Positions 1 to 6,275 of a stretch of 8,541 nucleotides of DNA are shown one piece after another (position 1 is the first letter of the stretch; each line of letters begins with the position of its first letter). The stretch covers positions 1-8,541 of the forward strand of contig DATKOK010000137.1 of NCBI GenBank assembly GCA_035524675.1, in the 5' to 3' direction. A program made the position numbers and the translations under genes. The notes below the pieces were generated by a model. That model was not told where the DNA came from and searched no databases. It saw only the letters and a program-made list of their open reading frames with translations. Origin of the DNA: FEN-987 sp035524675. Its GTDB lineage: Archaea; Thermoproteota; Bathyarchaeia; 40CM-2-53-6.

Positions 1-102
1 CTCCTCAACATTCGGCCATTCTTTTGACAAGAAGGAAAGTGATGGTTTGGCAGAGGCGATCTGATCTAGGATTTCGTAGTAGATACCCATGTCTGGCTTC
101 AT
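1..102 (-). CDS. N-terminal fragment, possible alpha/beta hydrolase (esterase/deacetylase-like), cut by left edge
   Basis: The minus strand reads openly from an ATG at 102-100 to the window edge, giving 34 residues that begin MKPDMGIYYEILDQIA. A Shine-Dalgarno-like GAAGG lies 7 bases before the ATG, and the gene starts 24 bases after the stop of the upstream deaminase gene, so the two are probably cotranscribed. The stretch LSFLSKEWPNVEE resembles, from memory, the N-terminal region of dienelactone-hydrolase/acetylxylan-esterase-like proteins, which often read 'LSF...W..LEEW' before the first conserved arginine. That family link is a weak inference, because the catalytic serine and histidine would lie outside the window. 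If it holds, an esterase or deacetylase next to an amino-sugar deaminase would fit removal of acyl groups from sugars. The coding call is firm; the function is not. Confidence 0.6.
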   Translation of the reverse strand, partial: MKPDMGIYYEILDQIASAKPSLSFLSKEWPNVEE

Positions 103-126
103 GCATTATCCTTCTGGAATTGGTCG

Positions 127-900
127 CTATTGAAGAAGCGACGCCGACTCTCTATCCAGATAAAGTGTGACATTCGATCGAGTTCTAAGGATTGAGGCTG
201 GACAATTCGGTGTCACTGGACCTCGGAGAGCTGCTTTCACTGCTTCTGCTTTCCTTAGCTCAGGCACTACTACTAATGCATACTTGACGTCTAACAATGC
301 GGGTACGGTCAATGAGTAGGCGCGAGTGGGCACCTCGTCGAGTGTAGTGAAATGTCCCTCTCCCACCTGCTGCATTCGACAACGGCTATCAAGATTCACT
401 ACGTGAATTACTTGCTTAGTCGCGTAATCGGCCGGGGGATCGTTGAAGGCAAGGTGACCATTTTCGCCGATTCCCATGACGCATATGTCGGGTGGAAAGT
501 CATGGAGGAGTCGTCTGTACCGTTCCAATTCTGCGTTAACGTCCTGCGCATCGCCGCGGATTGGATGGAAGACCGCGGGGTGAACGTGATCTGCAACCTC
601 TTCTCGAATGAACCGCGCGAAGCTGGCGGCATGTTTGTTCGACATTCCGAGGTATTCGTCCATGTGGAATAAGGTGACTTTGTCCCACGGGACATCCTTC
701 AACCTTCGGAGTGCCTCTATGAACGTTAATTGGGAATTTCCCGTGGCCATGATCATAGCGGCTTTCCCCTGTTGCTTCACAAGATCCGAAATGCGGGCCC
801 CCACATCGTCCGCAACTCTCTGGCCAAGCTTCTCATTTGACTCAAGAATTGGGACGCGAATTCGATCAAAGACCATGGATCGTTCAGGGATCGCGCTCAT
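127..900 (-). CDS. nagB: NagB-family glucosamine-6-phosphate deaminase/isomerase
   Basis: This 257-residue protein should convert glucosamine 6-phosphate to fructose 6-phosphate plus ammonia in the cytoplasm, the last step of amino-sugar breakdown. E. coli NagB has 266 residues. Landmarks are the phosphate-loop region ATGNSQ (52-57), the catalytic-aspartate motif FHMDEYLG (78-85, D81 matching E. coli D72), and the family signature GIGENGHLAFNDP (143-155) with the ring-opening histidine H149. PNCPASILRT (231-240) marks the C-terminal region. At the signature, E. coli D141 is replaced by N147 and E148 by D154. As I recall, this variant is common in bacterial homologues from planctomycetes and relatives, so it may be a subfamily and may reflect transfer from bacteria. 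The ATG at 900 has no clear Shine-Dalgarno, and M9 is an alternative start. The gene is divergent from the TIM-barrel gene. A 6-phosphogluconolactonase-like role is less likely because of the MDEY and GHLAFNDP motifs. Confidence 0.88.
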   Translation of the reverse strand: MSAIPERSMVFDRIRVPILESNEKLGQRVADDVGARISDLVKQQGKAAMIMATGNSQLTFIEALRRLKDVPWDKVTLFHMDEYLGMSNKHAASFARFIREEVADHVHPAVFHPIRGDAQDVNAELERYRRLLHDFPPDICVMGIGENGHLAFNDPPADYATKQVIHVVNLDSRCRMQQVGEGHFTTLDEVPTRAYSLTVPALLDVKYALVVVPELRKAEAVKAALRGPVTPNCPASILRTRSNVTLYLDRESASLLQ

Positions 901-967
901 GTTGCATCTGCCGGGTAAAAGGACTTCAACTCGCCCCTAGATAGCTATGTAGTGTCAGTTCTGGCGA

Positions 968-977
968 CGAAATTTCG
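968..977. promoter_or_regulatory. 10-base perfect palindrome, possible TATA/operator in divergent promoter
   Basis: CGAAATTTCG is a perfect palindrome in the 130-base space between the divergent deaminase and TIM-barrel genes. Its AT-rich core (970-975) is centred about 29 bases before the ATG at 1002 and about 58 before the TTG at 1031. It could therefore be a TATA element for rightward transcription or a regulator site. A palindrome of this size also arises by chance, so this is only a candidate. Confidence 0.2.
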
Positions 978-1001
978 ACACGTCTTCATATCTCACGCGT
1001 T

Positions 1002-1034
1002 ATGAAGCTTGGAATTAGGAGTAACGCTGATTGA
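1002..1034 (+). other. 10-codon upstream ORF overlapping the TIM-barrel start codon
   Basis: ATG at 1002 opens a short frame reading MKLGIRSNAD that ends in TGA at 1032-1034. The stop overlaps the TTG start of the next gene (TTGA), the geometry of translational coupling. No Shine-Dalgarno precedes the ATG, but the AAATTT palindrome about 29 bases upstream would suit a leaderless transcript. It could be a leader peptide or chance. Confidence 0.25.
1017..1021 (+). promoter_or_regulatory. Shine-Dalgarno AGGAG that fixes a TTG start
   Basis: AGGAG lies 9 bases before TTG at 1031. The codon just before the TTG in that frame (1028-1030) is a TGA stop, so no earlier start is possible. This site is the main support for the TTG start of the TIM-barrel gene. 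Confidence 0.65.
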
Positions 1035-1963
1035 AGCTACCTTGGGAAAATTTGCTACGTCTTAGTATTGTGCATACACTGGCTTATCCAACCGCTCAGC
1101 CTGGCCAACCCTACTATTTAGATTCGATTAAGAAGTTGGCGAACGATGATTTCTTCTCCGTGCTGGAAATCGTCTGGCTCAAAGACCCTGAACTACGAAA
1201 GACTGTTCGACAGATAGTGGAGAGCGCTCATGCCTCGATGACTTATGGGGCGCAACCCGCACTGCTTAGTCAAAAGCTTGATCTCACTTCAGCAGACAGG
1301 TCGGATAGGCAACGTGCTGTCGATCAGATGAAATCCTGTATAGATGAGGCAGCGGAAATTGGAGCAGAACGGATGAGCCTCCTAAGCGGATTTTACAGGG
1401 GAGAACAGCACCGCGAGGAATCAATGCGATTGCTTACTGATTCGCTGAACCAGATCTGTGCTTATGGGGAGGAGAAGCACATGCCCATCACCCTGGAAGC
1501 CTTCGACCGCGAAGTGGAAAAGAAATGTCTCATAGGCCCAGCGGAAGACGCTGTAGCGTTGGCCAGGGCGGTAAGACGCAATCATCCCGATTTCGGGATT
1601 ATGTACGATATGGCACATGGACCGCTCCTAAATGAAACCGCTAAACACGGCCTCACGTTACTGAAACCCTACCTCGTCCACATCCACTTGGGTAACTGTG
1701 TTAAGAGGGACCCGACGCATCCGGCATTTGGCGACAGACACCCAAGATTTGGACTCAAAGGGGGAGAACACGATGTCGCCGAATTGGTCCAATTCATCAA
1801 GATCCTGTTCGGCATCGGATATATTCGGCGGAAACCAAAGAAAGGCAGTTTACCAATCGTTGGATTCGAGGTAAAACCGATGCCGGATGAGGATCCTGAC
1901 ACGGTTATTGCCGGGTCGAAGCGCGTCTGGAGAGAAGCATGGGCGCGACTGGAACCAAACTGA
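1031..1963 (+). CDS. Xylose-isomerase-like TIM-barrel protein (sugar phosphate isomerase/epimerase family)
   Basis: The 310-residue product fits the AP-endonuclease-2/xylose-isomerase-like TIM-barrel superfamily, whose members use a divalent metal to isomerise or epimerise sugars. Strand 1 is LRLSIVHTLAYP (9-20). Likely metal ligands come in the expected order at the C-terminal ends of strands: E156 in ITLEAFD, D193 in MYDMAH (with H196), H217/H219 in VHIHLGN, and E280 in GFEVKP. The stretch from DPTHPAFGDRHPRFG (227-241) to GFEVKPMPDEDPD matches an archaeal/bacterial subfamily I know only as an uncharacterised 'sugar phosphate isomerase/epimerase'. The start is TTG, fixed by an in-frame stop just upstream and by AGGAG at 1017-1021. 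The sugar kinase follows 37 bases downstream, probably in the same transcript, so the likely substrate is a sugar that is then phosphorylated, or a sugar phosphate. The family is confident; the substrate is unknown. Confidence 0.82.
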   Translation: MKLPWENLLRLSIVHTLAYPTAQPGQPYYLDSIKKLANDDFFSVLEIVWLKDPELRKTVRQIVESAHASMTYGAQPALLSQKLDLTSADRSDRQRAVDQMKSCIDEAAEIGAERMSLLSGFYRGEQHREESMRLLTDSLNQICAYGEEKHMPITLEAFDREVEKKCLIGPAEDAVALARAVRRNHPDFGIMYDMAHGPLLNETAKHGLTLLKPYLVHIHLGNCVKRDPTHPAFGDRHPRFGLKGGEHDVAELVQFIKILFGIGYIRRKPKKGSLPIVGFEVKPMPDEDPDTVIAGSKRVWREAWARLEPN

Positions 1964-2000
1964 TAACCGGAGAGCATGATTTTCCTCCTCGTCGGAAGCA

Positions 2001-2954
2001 ATGGCCGAGCCGCCGATGAAAGCCTTCGATCTCACGGTATTAGGCGAAGTCGCCCTCGATGTAGTTCTTGCCGGCGTCGACAAGGTGCCGAAATCATGGG
2101 CCACGCTGGGAACCACTAAAGTTGCAGGCATATTTACGGCAGGTTCAGCAGGATACGTATCCCAATGCTTTTCAAAGCTTGGCGGCCGTTCGGCAATAGT
2201 AAGTAGGATTGGCGATGATGAAGTTGGCCGTATACTTCTCGAGGGGTTCCGAAAAAGTAATGTTTCAACAGATTACCTAATTGTTGACAACCTCGTCAGA
2301 ACCGAGGTGTCAACCGTCATAGTGTATAACAACGGGAACAAAGCCTCCATCGTAACGAAGATCCCAACACTTCATTCCAGATCTCTCAATTTAGCTTTCT
2401 TGGATAGAACGAGAGCCGTCCACGTAGGAGGGTACCTGTTAATCCCAAGCCTCTGGGGAGATAACATCAAGAGGATACTGCGAAGGGCAGCTCGCGAGGA
2501 TGCAATCACCTCTCTCGACCCACAGATGAGTGCGACTGGTCGGTGGAGCGAAGCATTTCAAGGCGTGCTTGAGCATTTGCATATCCTTCTGCTCGATGAA
2601 GCGGAAGCGATCCGAATCTCTAGGAAAAGGCGGCTAATCAATGCCATCGAACACCTGCACAAACATGGCGTGAAAACTATCGCAGTCAAGGCAGGGAGCA
2701 AAGGCTGCGTTGTAAGTGGGGATGGACGATTGCATTATGTGAGCGGGCTTCGTCCGAAGGTCGTCTCGACCATCGGGGCGGGAGATGCCTTTGATGCGGC
2801 CTTCATTTACGGCGTTCTGAACAAGTGGCCTATCCGCAGAATCGCAGAGTTTTCGAATGTCGCGGCCGGTATGAGTACTACCCAATTGGGTTGCGCGACC
2901 GCTATTCAACAGGCCAAAGATGTAGAGAAGATTGTTCGCCTACACTACACGTAG
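2001..2954 (+). CDS. PfkB/ribokinase-family carbohydrate kinase
   Basis: This 317-residue protein, a normal length for the family, should transfer phosphate from ATP to a sugar or sugar phosphate. Visible motifs are the substrate-side GE and D20 near the N-terminus (LTVLGEVALD), the AGSAGYVSQCFSKLGG helix (47-62) where PfkB kinases carry 'GG...NvA...LGG', IGDDEVGR (70-77), and DPQ (173-175). The usual 'NxxE' element appears as LLLDEAEA (196-203). KAGSKGCVV (230-238) leads to the anion-hole and catalytic signature STIGAGDAFDAAF (256-268), with catalytic base D262. ATG at 2001 has only a weak GGAA ahead of it; M6 (2016) is an alternative start. Lying downstream of the TIM-barrel gene and beside two hexosamine-phosphate enzymes, it may phosphorylate glucosamine or fructose 6-phosphate, but the sequence does not settle this. 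The stop is only 6 bases from that of the convergent SIS gene. Confidence 0.88.
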   Translation: MAEPPMKAFDLTVLGEVALDVVLAGVDKVPKSWATLGTTKVAGIFTAGSAGYVSQCFSKLGGRSAIVSRIGDDEVGRILLEGFRKSNVSTDYLIVDNLVRTEVSTVIVYNNGNKASIVTKIPTLHSRSLNLAFLDRTRAVHVGGYLLIPSLWGDNIKRILRRAAREDAITSLDPQMSATGRWSEAFQGVLEHLHILLLDEAEAIRISRKRRLINAIEHLHKHGVKTIAVKAGSKGCVVSGDGRLHYVSGLRPKVVSTIGAGDAFDAAFIYGVLNKWPIRRIAEFSNVAAGMSTTQLGCATAIQQAKDVEKIVRLHYT

Positions 2955-2960
2955 CGATGT

Positions 2961-4022
2961 TTAGTCACCAAAGTCTGTGGCAACGAATTTTGTGAGGTTA
3001 CGTGGCGAATCAGGGTCAAGGCCGCAACTCACTGCGTAGTGAAACGCAAGCATCTGCATGGGTATGACTGAGAGAAGTGGCATGAAATTGTATGAGATAT
3101 CTTCAGGAAGTCGAATGGAATCTTTATACGCGTCCGTAATCTTCGAGACGTTCGAAATAGGTATCACCGTCCCTCCTTGAGACGCAATTTCTCTCAGCAG
3201 CATCTCAGATTGTTTGAGAGTTTTGTCTTCCGGAACAATTGCAACGACACCAACGTCTTTCTGTACCAGAGCGAATGGGCCATGTCGAAATTCAGGAATG
3301 TGATATACTTCACACATAGTGTAAGATGTTTCACGTAGTTTAAGCGCGCCTTCAAGGCAAGCCCCGTATGTCGCCCCTGATCCCAGGTAGATGAACCGTT
3401 TCAGTTGTCTCATTGATTCGGCGGTCTTCTTTGCTTGTGCTTCGACAGTATGAATGAGGCGGCCTGCATCTCCAGAGAGTTGCAGAAGGTCTCGGTCAAT
3501 TTCGTTTCGCTTTGCTGGTGGCACTTTGGACAATTCAAAACCTAATAGGATTGAGACCAGAGTACTTGCGGTAAATGATTTGGTCATAACTACGCTTCTT
3601 TCTTGACCAACCTCGATATCCAGACAGTAGTTACTTTCCTTACCCATCGGACTTGACGGATCGGCCGTCACCGCAATCGTAGGAACTTCCAGCTTCTTCG
3701 CCCTGCGAATTGCCTCGAGAGTCTCAGTGGTCTTTCCAGATCGTGACAGAGCCATCAGGGCTAATGATTTCGATTGTGGAGGGTACCAGATGAATTCGGA
3801 TGAAGGAGCTGCTCGACTATCCAAACCCAAGAGATGTTCATGGTAGAACCCGCTGAGTACCGAAGCATAATATGATGAACCACAACCTACAACAAACAAG
3901 CTATGCGCACTCGAGATTGGAGTTTTGCGGGCGATTTCTGAAATTGATTTGCGATTCTGGACAATTCTTGCGAACACGTCGGATTGCTCGCGCACTTCAT
4001 TTATCATGTGAAACTCGGGCAT
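2961..4022 (-). CDS. Double-SIS-domain protein, GlmS isomerase-domain/GlmD-like glucosamine-6-phosphate deaminase
   Basis: The 353-residue product covers the two sugar-isomerase (SIS) domains of GlmS without the glutaminase domain. It has VVGCGSSYYAS (44-54), the phosphate-binding loop SRSGKT (93-98), MTKSFT (146-151), LEGALKLRETSY (223-234), EFRHGP (244-249) and the C-terminal PRNLTKF (340-346). E231, H247 and K345 match GlmS E488, H504 and K603. Without the glutaminase half it cannot use glutamine. Such proteins act as glucosamine-6-phosphate deaminases in Thermococcus (GlmD), or as AgaS-like ketose/aldose isomerases. The loop has K97 where GlmS has glutamate (SQSGET). AAAGGAG (4041-4047) is 18 bases from the ATG, too far for normal use. 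It is 5 bases from a TTG opening a 12-codon out-of-frame leader. M6 is an alternative start. A GlmD-type deaminase is preferred from context, though NagB nearby makes the exact substrate uncertain. Confidence 0.85.
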   Translation of the reverse strand: MPEFHMINEVREQSDVFARIVQNRKSISEIARKTPISSAHSLFVVGCGSSYYASVLSGFYHEHLLGLDSRAAPSSEFIWYPPQSKSLALMALSRSGKTTETLEAIRRAKKLEVPTIAVTADPSSPMGKESNYCLDIEVGQERSVVMTKSFTASTLVSILLGFELSKVPPAKRNEIDRDLLQLSGDAGRLIHTVEAQAKKTAESMRQLKRFIYLGSGATYGACLEGALKLRETSYTMCEVYHIPEFRHGPFALVQKDVGVVAIVPEDKTLKQSEMLLREIASQGGTVIPISNVSKITDAYKDSIRLPEDISYNFMPLLSVIPMQMLAFHYAVSCGLDPDSPRNLTKFVATDFGD

Positions 4023-4091
4023 GAGTATGAACCAACCGGTCTCCTTTGGCAGATATTGCTCGCTTATTTCCTCACCGACCGATTACCGGAT

Positions 4092-4101
4092 CGCATATGC
4101 G
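4092..4101. promoter_or_regulatory. 10-base palindrome in SIS/GNAT divergent promoter region
   Basis: CGCATATGCG is a perfect palindrome in the 162-base space between the divergent SIS and GNAT genes, next to the AT-rich TTTTAATAT (4102-4110) that could hold a TATA element for either direction. It has the same CG...CG outer pattern as the palindrome at 968-977 but a different core. Chance occurrence is plausible. Confidence 0.2.
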
Positions 4102-4184
4102 TTTTAATATCAGCTCTCAAGTGTTCACGCTTTTACGTCTAAAAATGCTAACTTCTCTCTGATAGAGAACCTTGAGATGGCCGA

Positions 4185-4631
4185 ATGATGATCACGTGTG
4201 AAGCTGCTCAAGCCGAGCAGTATGAACAGTTCATGCAACTGATGCATGACGAAGCCCGCGAATACCTCCGAAGTACTATGGAACTCATGCAGATGACGCA
4301 GGAAAAATTTGACAGCCTCTTTAGGACCGTCGGCCAAGTGTATGCCATTTATGAAGATCAACGGCTGGCGGGTTTCTATTGGATTGAGCAACGCGAGAAG
4401 ATACTACACTTGCATGCTCTAATCTTGAAATCACAACTCCAATCCAGAGGCATCGGAAGTAAAGTGTTGAACATGTTGGCTTCACAGTACAAGAACAAAG
4501 TTAACTCAATCGAGCTTGGCGTTCATGATTCAAATGAAAGGGCGATAAGAATGTATGAGCGACAGGGTTTCGGTACTGTGAAGCAAATTCATGATCTGAA
4601 CTTTCGCATCATGCGGAAGCAAATCTCCTAG
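4185..4631 (+). CDS. GNAT-family N-acetyltransferase
   Basis: This is a 148-residue single-domain GNAT protein that should move an acetyl group from acetyl-CoA to an amine. The acetyl-CoA pyrophosphate loop is seen as LQSRGIGSKVL (85-95, the Q/RxxGxG type), preceded by the strand HLHALILK (75-82). Motif B is NERAIRMYERQGF (117-129), with Y124 in the position of the usual general-acid tyrosine. The N-terminal half is helical and rich in methionine and glutamate, as in many acceptor-binding regions. Two ATGs are adjacent (4185 and 4188) after a purine-rich GAGATGG. The gene is divergent from the SIS gene and 53 bases from the convergent end of a surface-protein gene. The acceptor is unknown. 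Glucosamine phosphate is imaginable from the neighbours, but protein or small-molecule acceptors are equally possible. Confidence 0.85.
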   Translation: MMITCEAAQAEQYEQFMQLMHDEAREYLRSTMELMQMTQEKFDSLFRTVGQVYAIYEDQRLAGFYWIEQREKILHLHALILKSQLQSRGIGSKVLNMLASQYKNKVNSIELGVHDSNERAIRMYERQGFGTVKQIHDLNFRIMRKQIS

Positions 4632-4684
4632 AACTTTACTGATTCTCAGGTAATGGTATAGATAATCATACGGAGCCGAGCTAA

Positions 4685-6073
4685 CTATTTTCGCGATTTC
4701 CGATTGTACGTTAAGACGGCAATTCCCACAACCGCGAGTATTATGTCGATGATGGCGATCGGGAGTGTGTAATTGGTGGTCCAACCCTCTACTAGGGTGT
4801 GACCAGCGTCCATCTTTATGCTTCCATTTATGGCTGTCAGAATTAACTGCCCGTTCTCGTACCAGCCTACAAACTCAAGCCTCGCGCCTAGTGCTCCTAG
4901 CAATCCGTTCACTGATCGTGATGCTGAGGTTGAGATGATCACACTAGAGCCTTCATCGTACCATCCATCTGCTGAGTTCGGAAAAGGCGAGATGATCGTC
5001 AGTTTAGACTGTTTTACATACACAGGTGCAAGAGACGCGTCCGCAGTCAAGTTCATAGAACGAGTGGGATCTTTGGAACCATCGCTCCAACTCTGAAACC
5101 TTAGCCTGCTTGTATCATTGATGTCGATAATGGCTGGAACAGTAACTGTGTGCAAACCGGAAGACAATGCCAATTCTACTGTTCCCGACGAGTAGAGAGT
5201 GTGATCTACAAGAACTTGGACTCGATTCGGAATAGATAGGGTCAACGAGAAAGACCCTGTCCAGAGTAACTCTCCGTCTTCTCTCGGCTGTTCACCTGCG
5301 CCAGCGATGATGTGATTAGCTCCCAATAGTTTGAGACCGTACGGAACATCACACCCTGGACCCGTTCCGATGCATACTGAGACGGCTTGAAGGGAGTCGA
5401 CTTGATGCCATCCGTCTTTCTGTGAGTAAGAAAGGTCGCTGAATTCTACCGGACCTAGCCTTCCGCTCGGTGAGGTTCCGATGCTAGTCACTTCTTCCGC
5501 GACGACGAGAGGTGGATCTCGTGAATGTGTCCACTTGAAGCTGTTCAAGTCCGAAACGAGTTTTCCGTCAATTGCAAAGGTCCAGCCATCCAATTCGTTT
5601 GGCATAATTTGATAAAGATGCCACGAGTTATCTGGACCTGCAGAGTTCGCTGGACCAATGCCGAAGTAGAAGTCGATGACGTTTGGATTAGGCCAGTATT
5701 GCCAAAACCATCGGGCGTCATTATCGCCGATAGAGTCGGCCGATCCATTGCAGAATGTGTGGGTCTCCACAGTTTCGCCACGTAGACAATAAAACCCTGC
5801 ACTAGAGAGCTCATAGCCAAATTGAATAAACGCCCCATTAGATAGAATGTCTCCAACCCAGAATGAGTTGCCATAATCAGCAGATACTTGATACACGTGC
5901 GTGCGTATTCTAGCGGCTATGCCGGTACTGCCTCGGGATGCATTGTCTCCGCCCGCACCGACCTGCAACGCGTAAGGGCTCTCGTGAGCTTGTGCAAAAG
6001 AAGTGGCCTGAAAGATGAAGGTTAATGCAAGGAGAACGAATGCTAATTCGACCACGGTCCTCCAGCGTCGCAA
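4685..6073 (-). CDS. Secreted, C-terminally membrane-anchored beta-rich surface protein
   Basis: A 462-residue exported protein with no enzyme motif I can name. Residues 1-29 form a signal peptide (basic MRRWR, a hydrophobic core, likely cleavage near SFAQA). Residues 34-225 are rich in aromatics and beta-prone, with a lectin/glucanase-like feel (SFWVGDILSNGAFIQFGYEL, RWFWQYWPN, WTFAIDGKLV). Similar proteins are, as I recall, common in thaumarchaeal genomes. Cysteines C96/C108 and C234/C241 could form two disulfides. Two beta modules follow, marked by FQSWSDG (326-332) and FVGWYENG (401-408). A membrane helix (about 436-456) ends in the basic tail YNRKSRK, placing the bulk outside the cell. 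Six NxS/T sequons (N44, N109, N319, N341, N416, N434) could be glycosylated. The start is TTG with GAAGG 9 bases upstream. It shares its topology with the next gene upstream. A sugar-binding role is conjecture. Confidence 0.83.
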   Translation of the reverse strand: MRRWRTVVELAFVLLALTFIFQATSFAQAHESPYALQVGAGGDNASRGSTGIAARIRTHVYQVSADYGNSFWVGDILSNGAFIQFGYELSSAGFYCLRGETVETHTFCNGSADSIGDNDARWFWQYWPNPNVIDFYFGIGPANSAGPDNSWHLYQIMPNELDGWTFAIDGKLVSDLNSFKWTHSRDPPLVVAEEVTSIGTSPSGRLGPVEFSDLSYSQKDGWHQVDSLQAVSVCIGTGPGCDVPYGLKLLGANHIIAGAGEQPREDGELLWTGSFSLTLSIPNRVQVLVDHTLYSSGTVELALSSGLHTVTVPAIIDINDTSRLRFQSWSDGSKDPTRSMNLTADASLAPVYVKQSKLTIISPFPNSADGWYDEGSSVIISTSASRSVNGLLGALGARLEFVGWYENGQLILTAINGSIKMDAGHTLVEGWTTNYTLPIAIIDIILAVVGIAVLTYNRKSRK

Positions 6074-6170
6074 CTTGCGCTGCCTTCAGTCAGAACCGAA
6101 CCTCCGAAGGAGTAATCGATGGTGTGACTGTGAAAGAGGATGAATAGTGACAAAGACTTGTTTTCTTGTT

Positions 6171-6183
6171 CTATTAAACCATC
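6171..6183 (-). promoter_or_regulatory. Possible TATA element for the 462-residue surface protein gene
   Basis: On the minus strand the sequence reads GATGGTTTAATAG, with TTTAATAG resembling an archaeal TATA box, about 100 bases before the TTG start. If used, it would leave a long 5' leader containing a small hairpin with arms CTCC/GGAG around 6100-6112. The 202-base gap between the two surface-protein genes is long enough for a separate promoter. The evidence is motif resemblance only. Confidence 0.25.
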
Positions 6184-6275
6184 TAATGTTATCTACAAGC
6201 TGATGCCTCCGGCTAAGCGAGTTAACCGATTAAGAGCCGTGAATACGTAGGTCGAGAGCGAGGGAAATAGGAATA

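Noticed and set aside
352..672. 106-codon plus-strand frame
   Set aside because: It lies entirely opposite the NagB-family gene, whose motifs are clear; its own translation has no recognisable features.
1976..2000. Alternative ATG at 1976 with GGAG just before it, ahead of the PfkB gene
   Set aside because: It is out of frame with the kinase, runs only about 47 codons, and GGAG is just 3 bases from the ATG.
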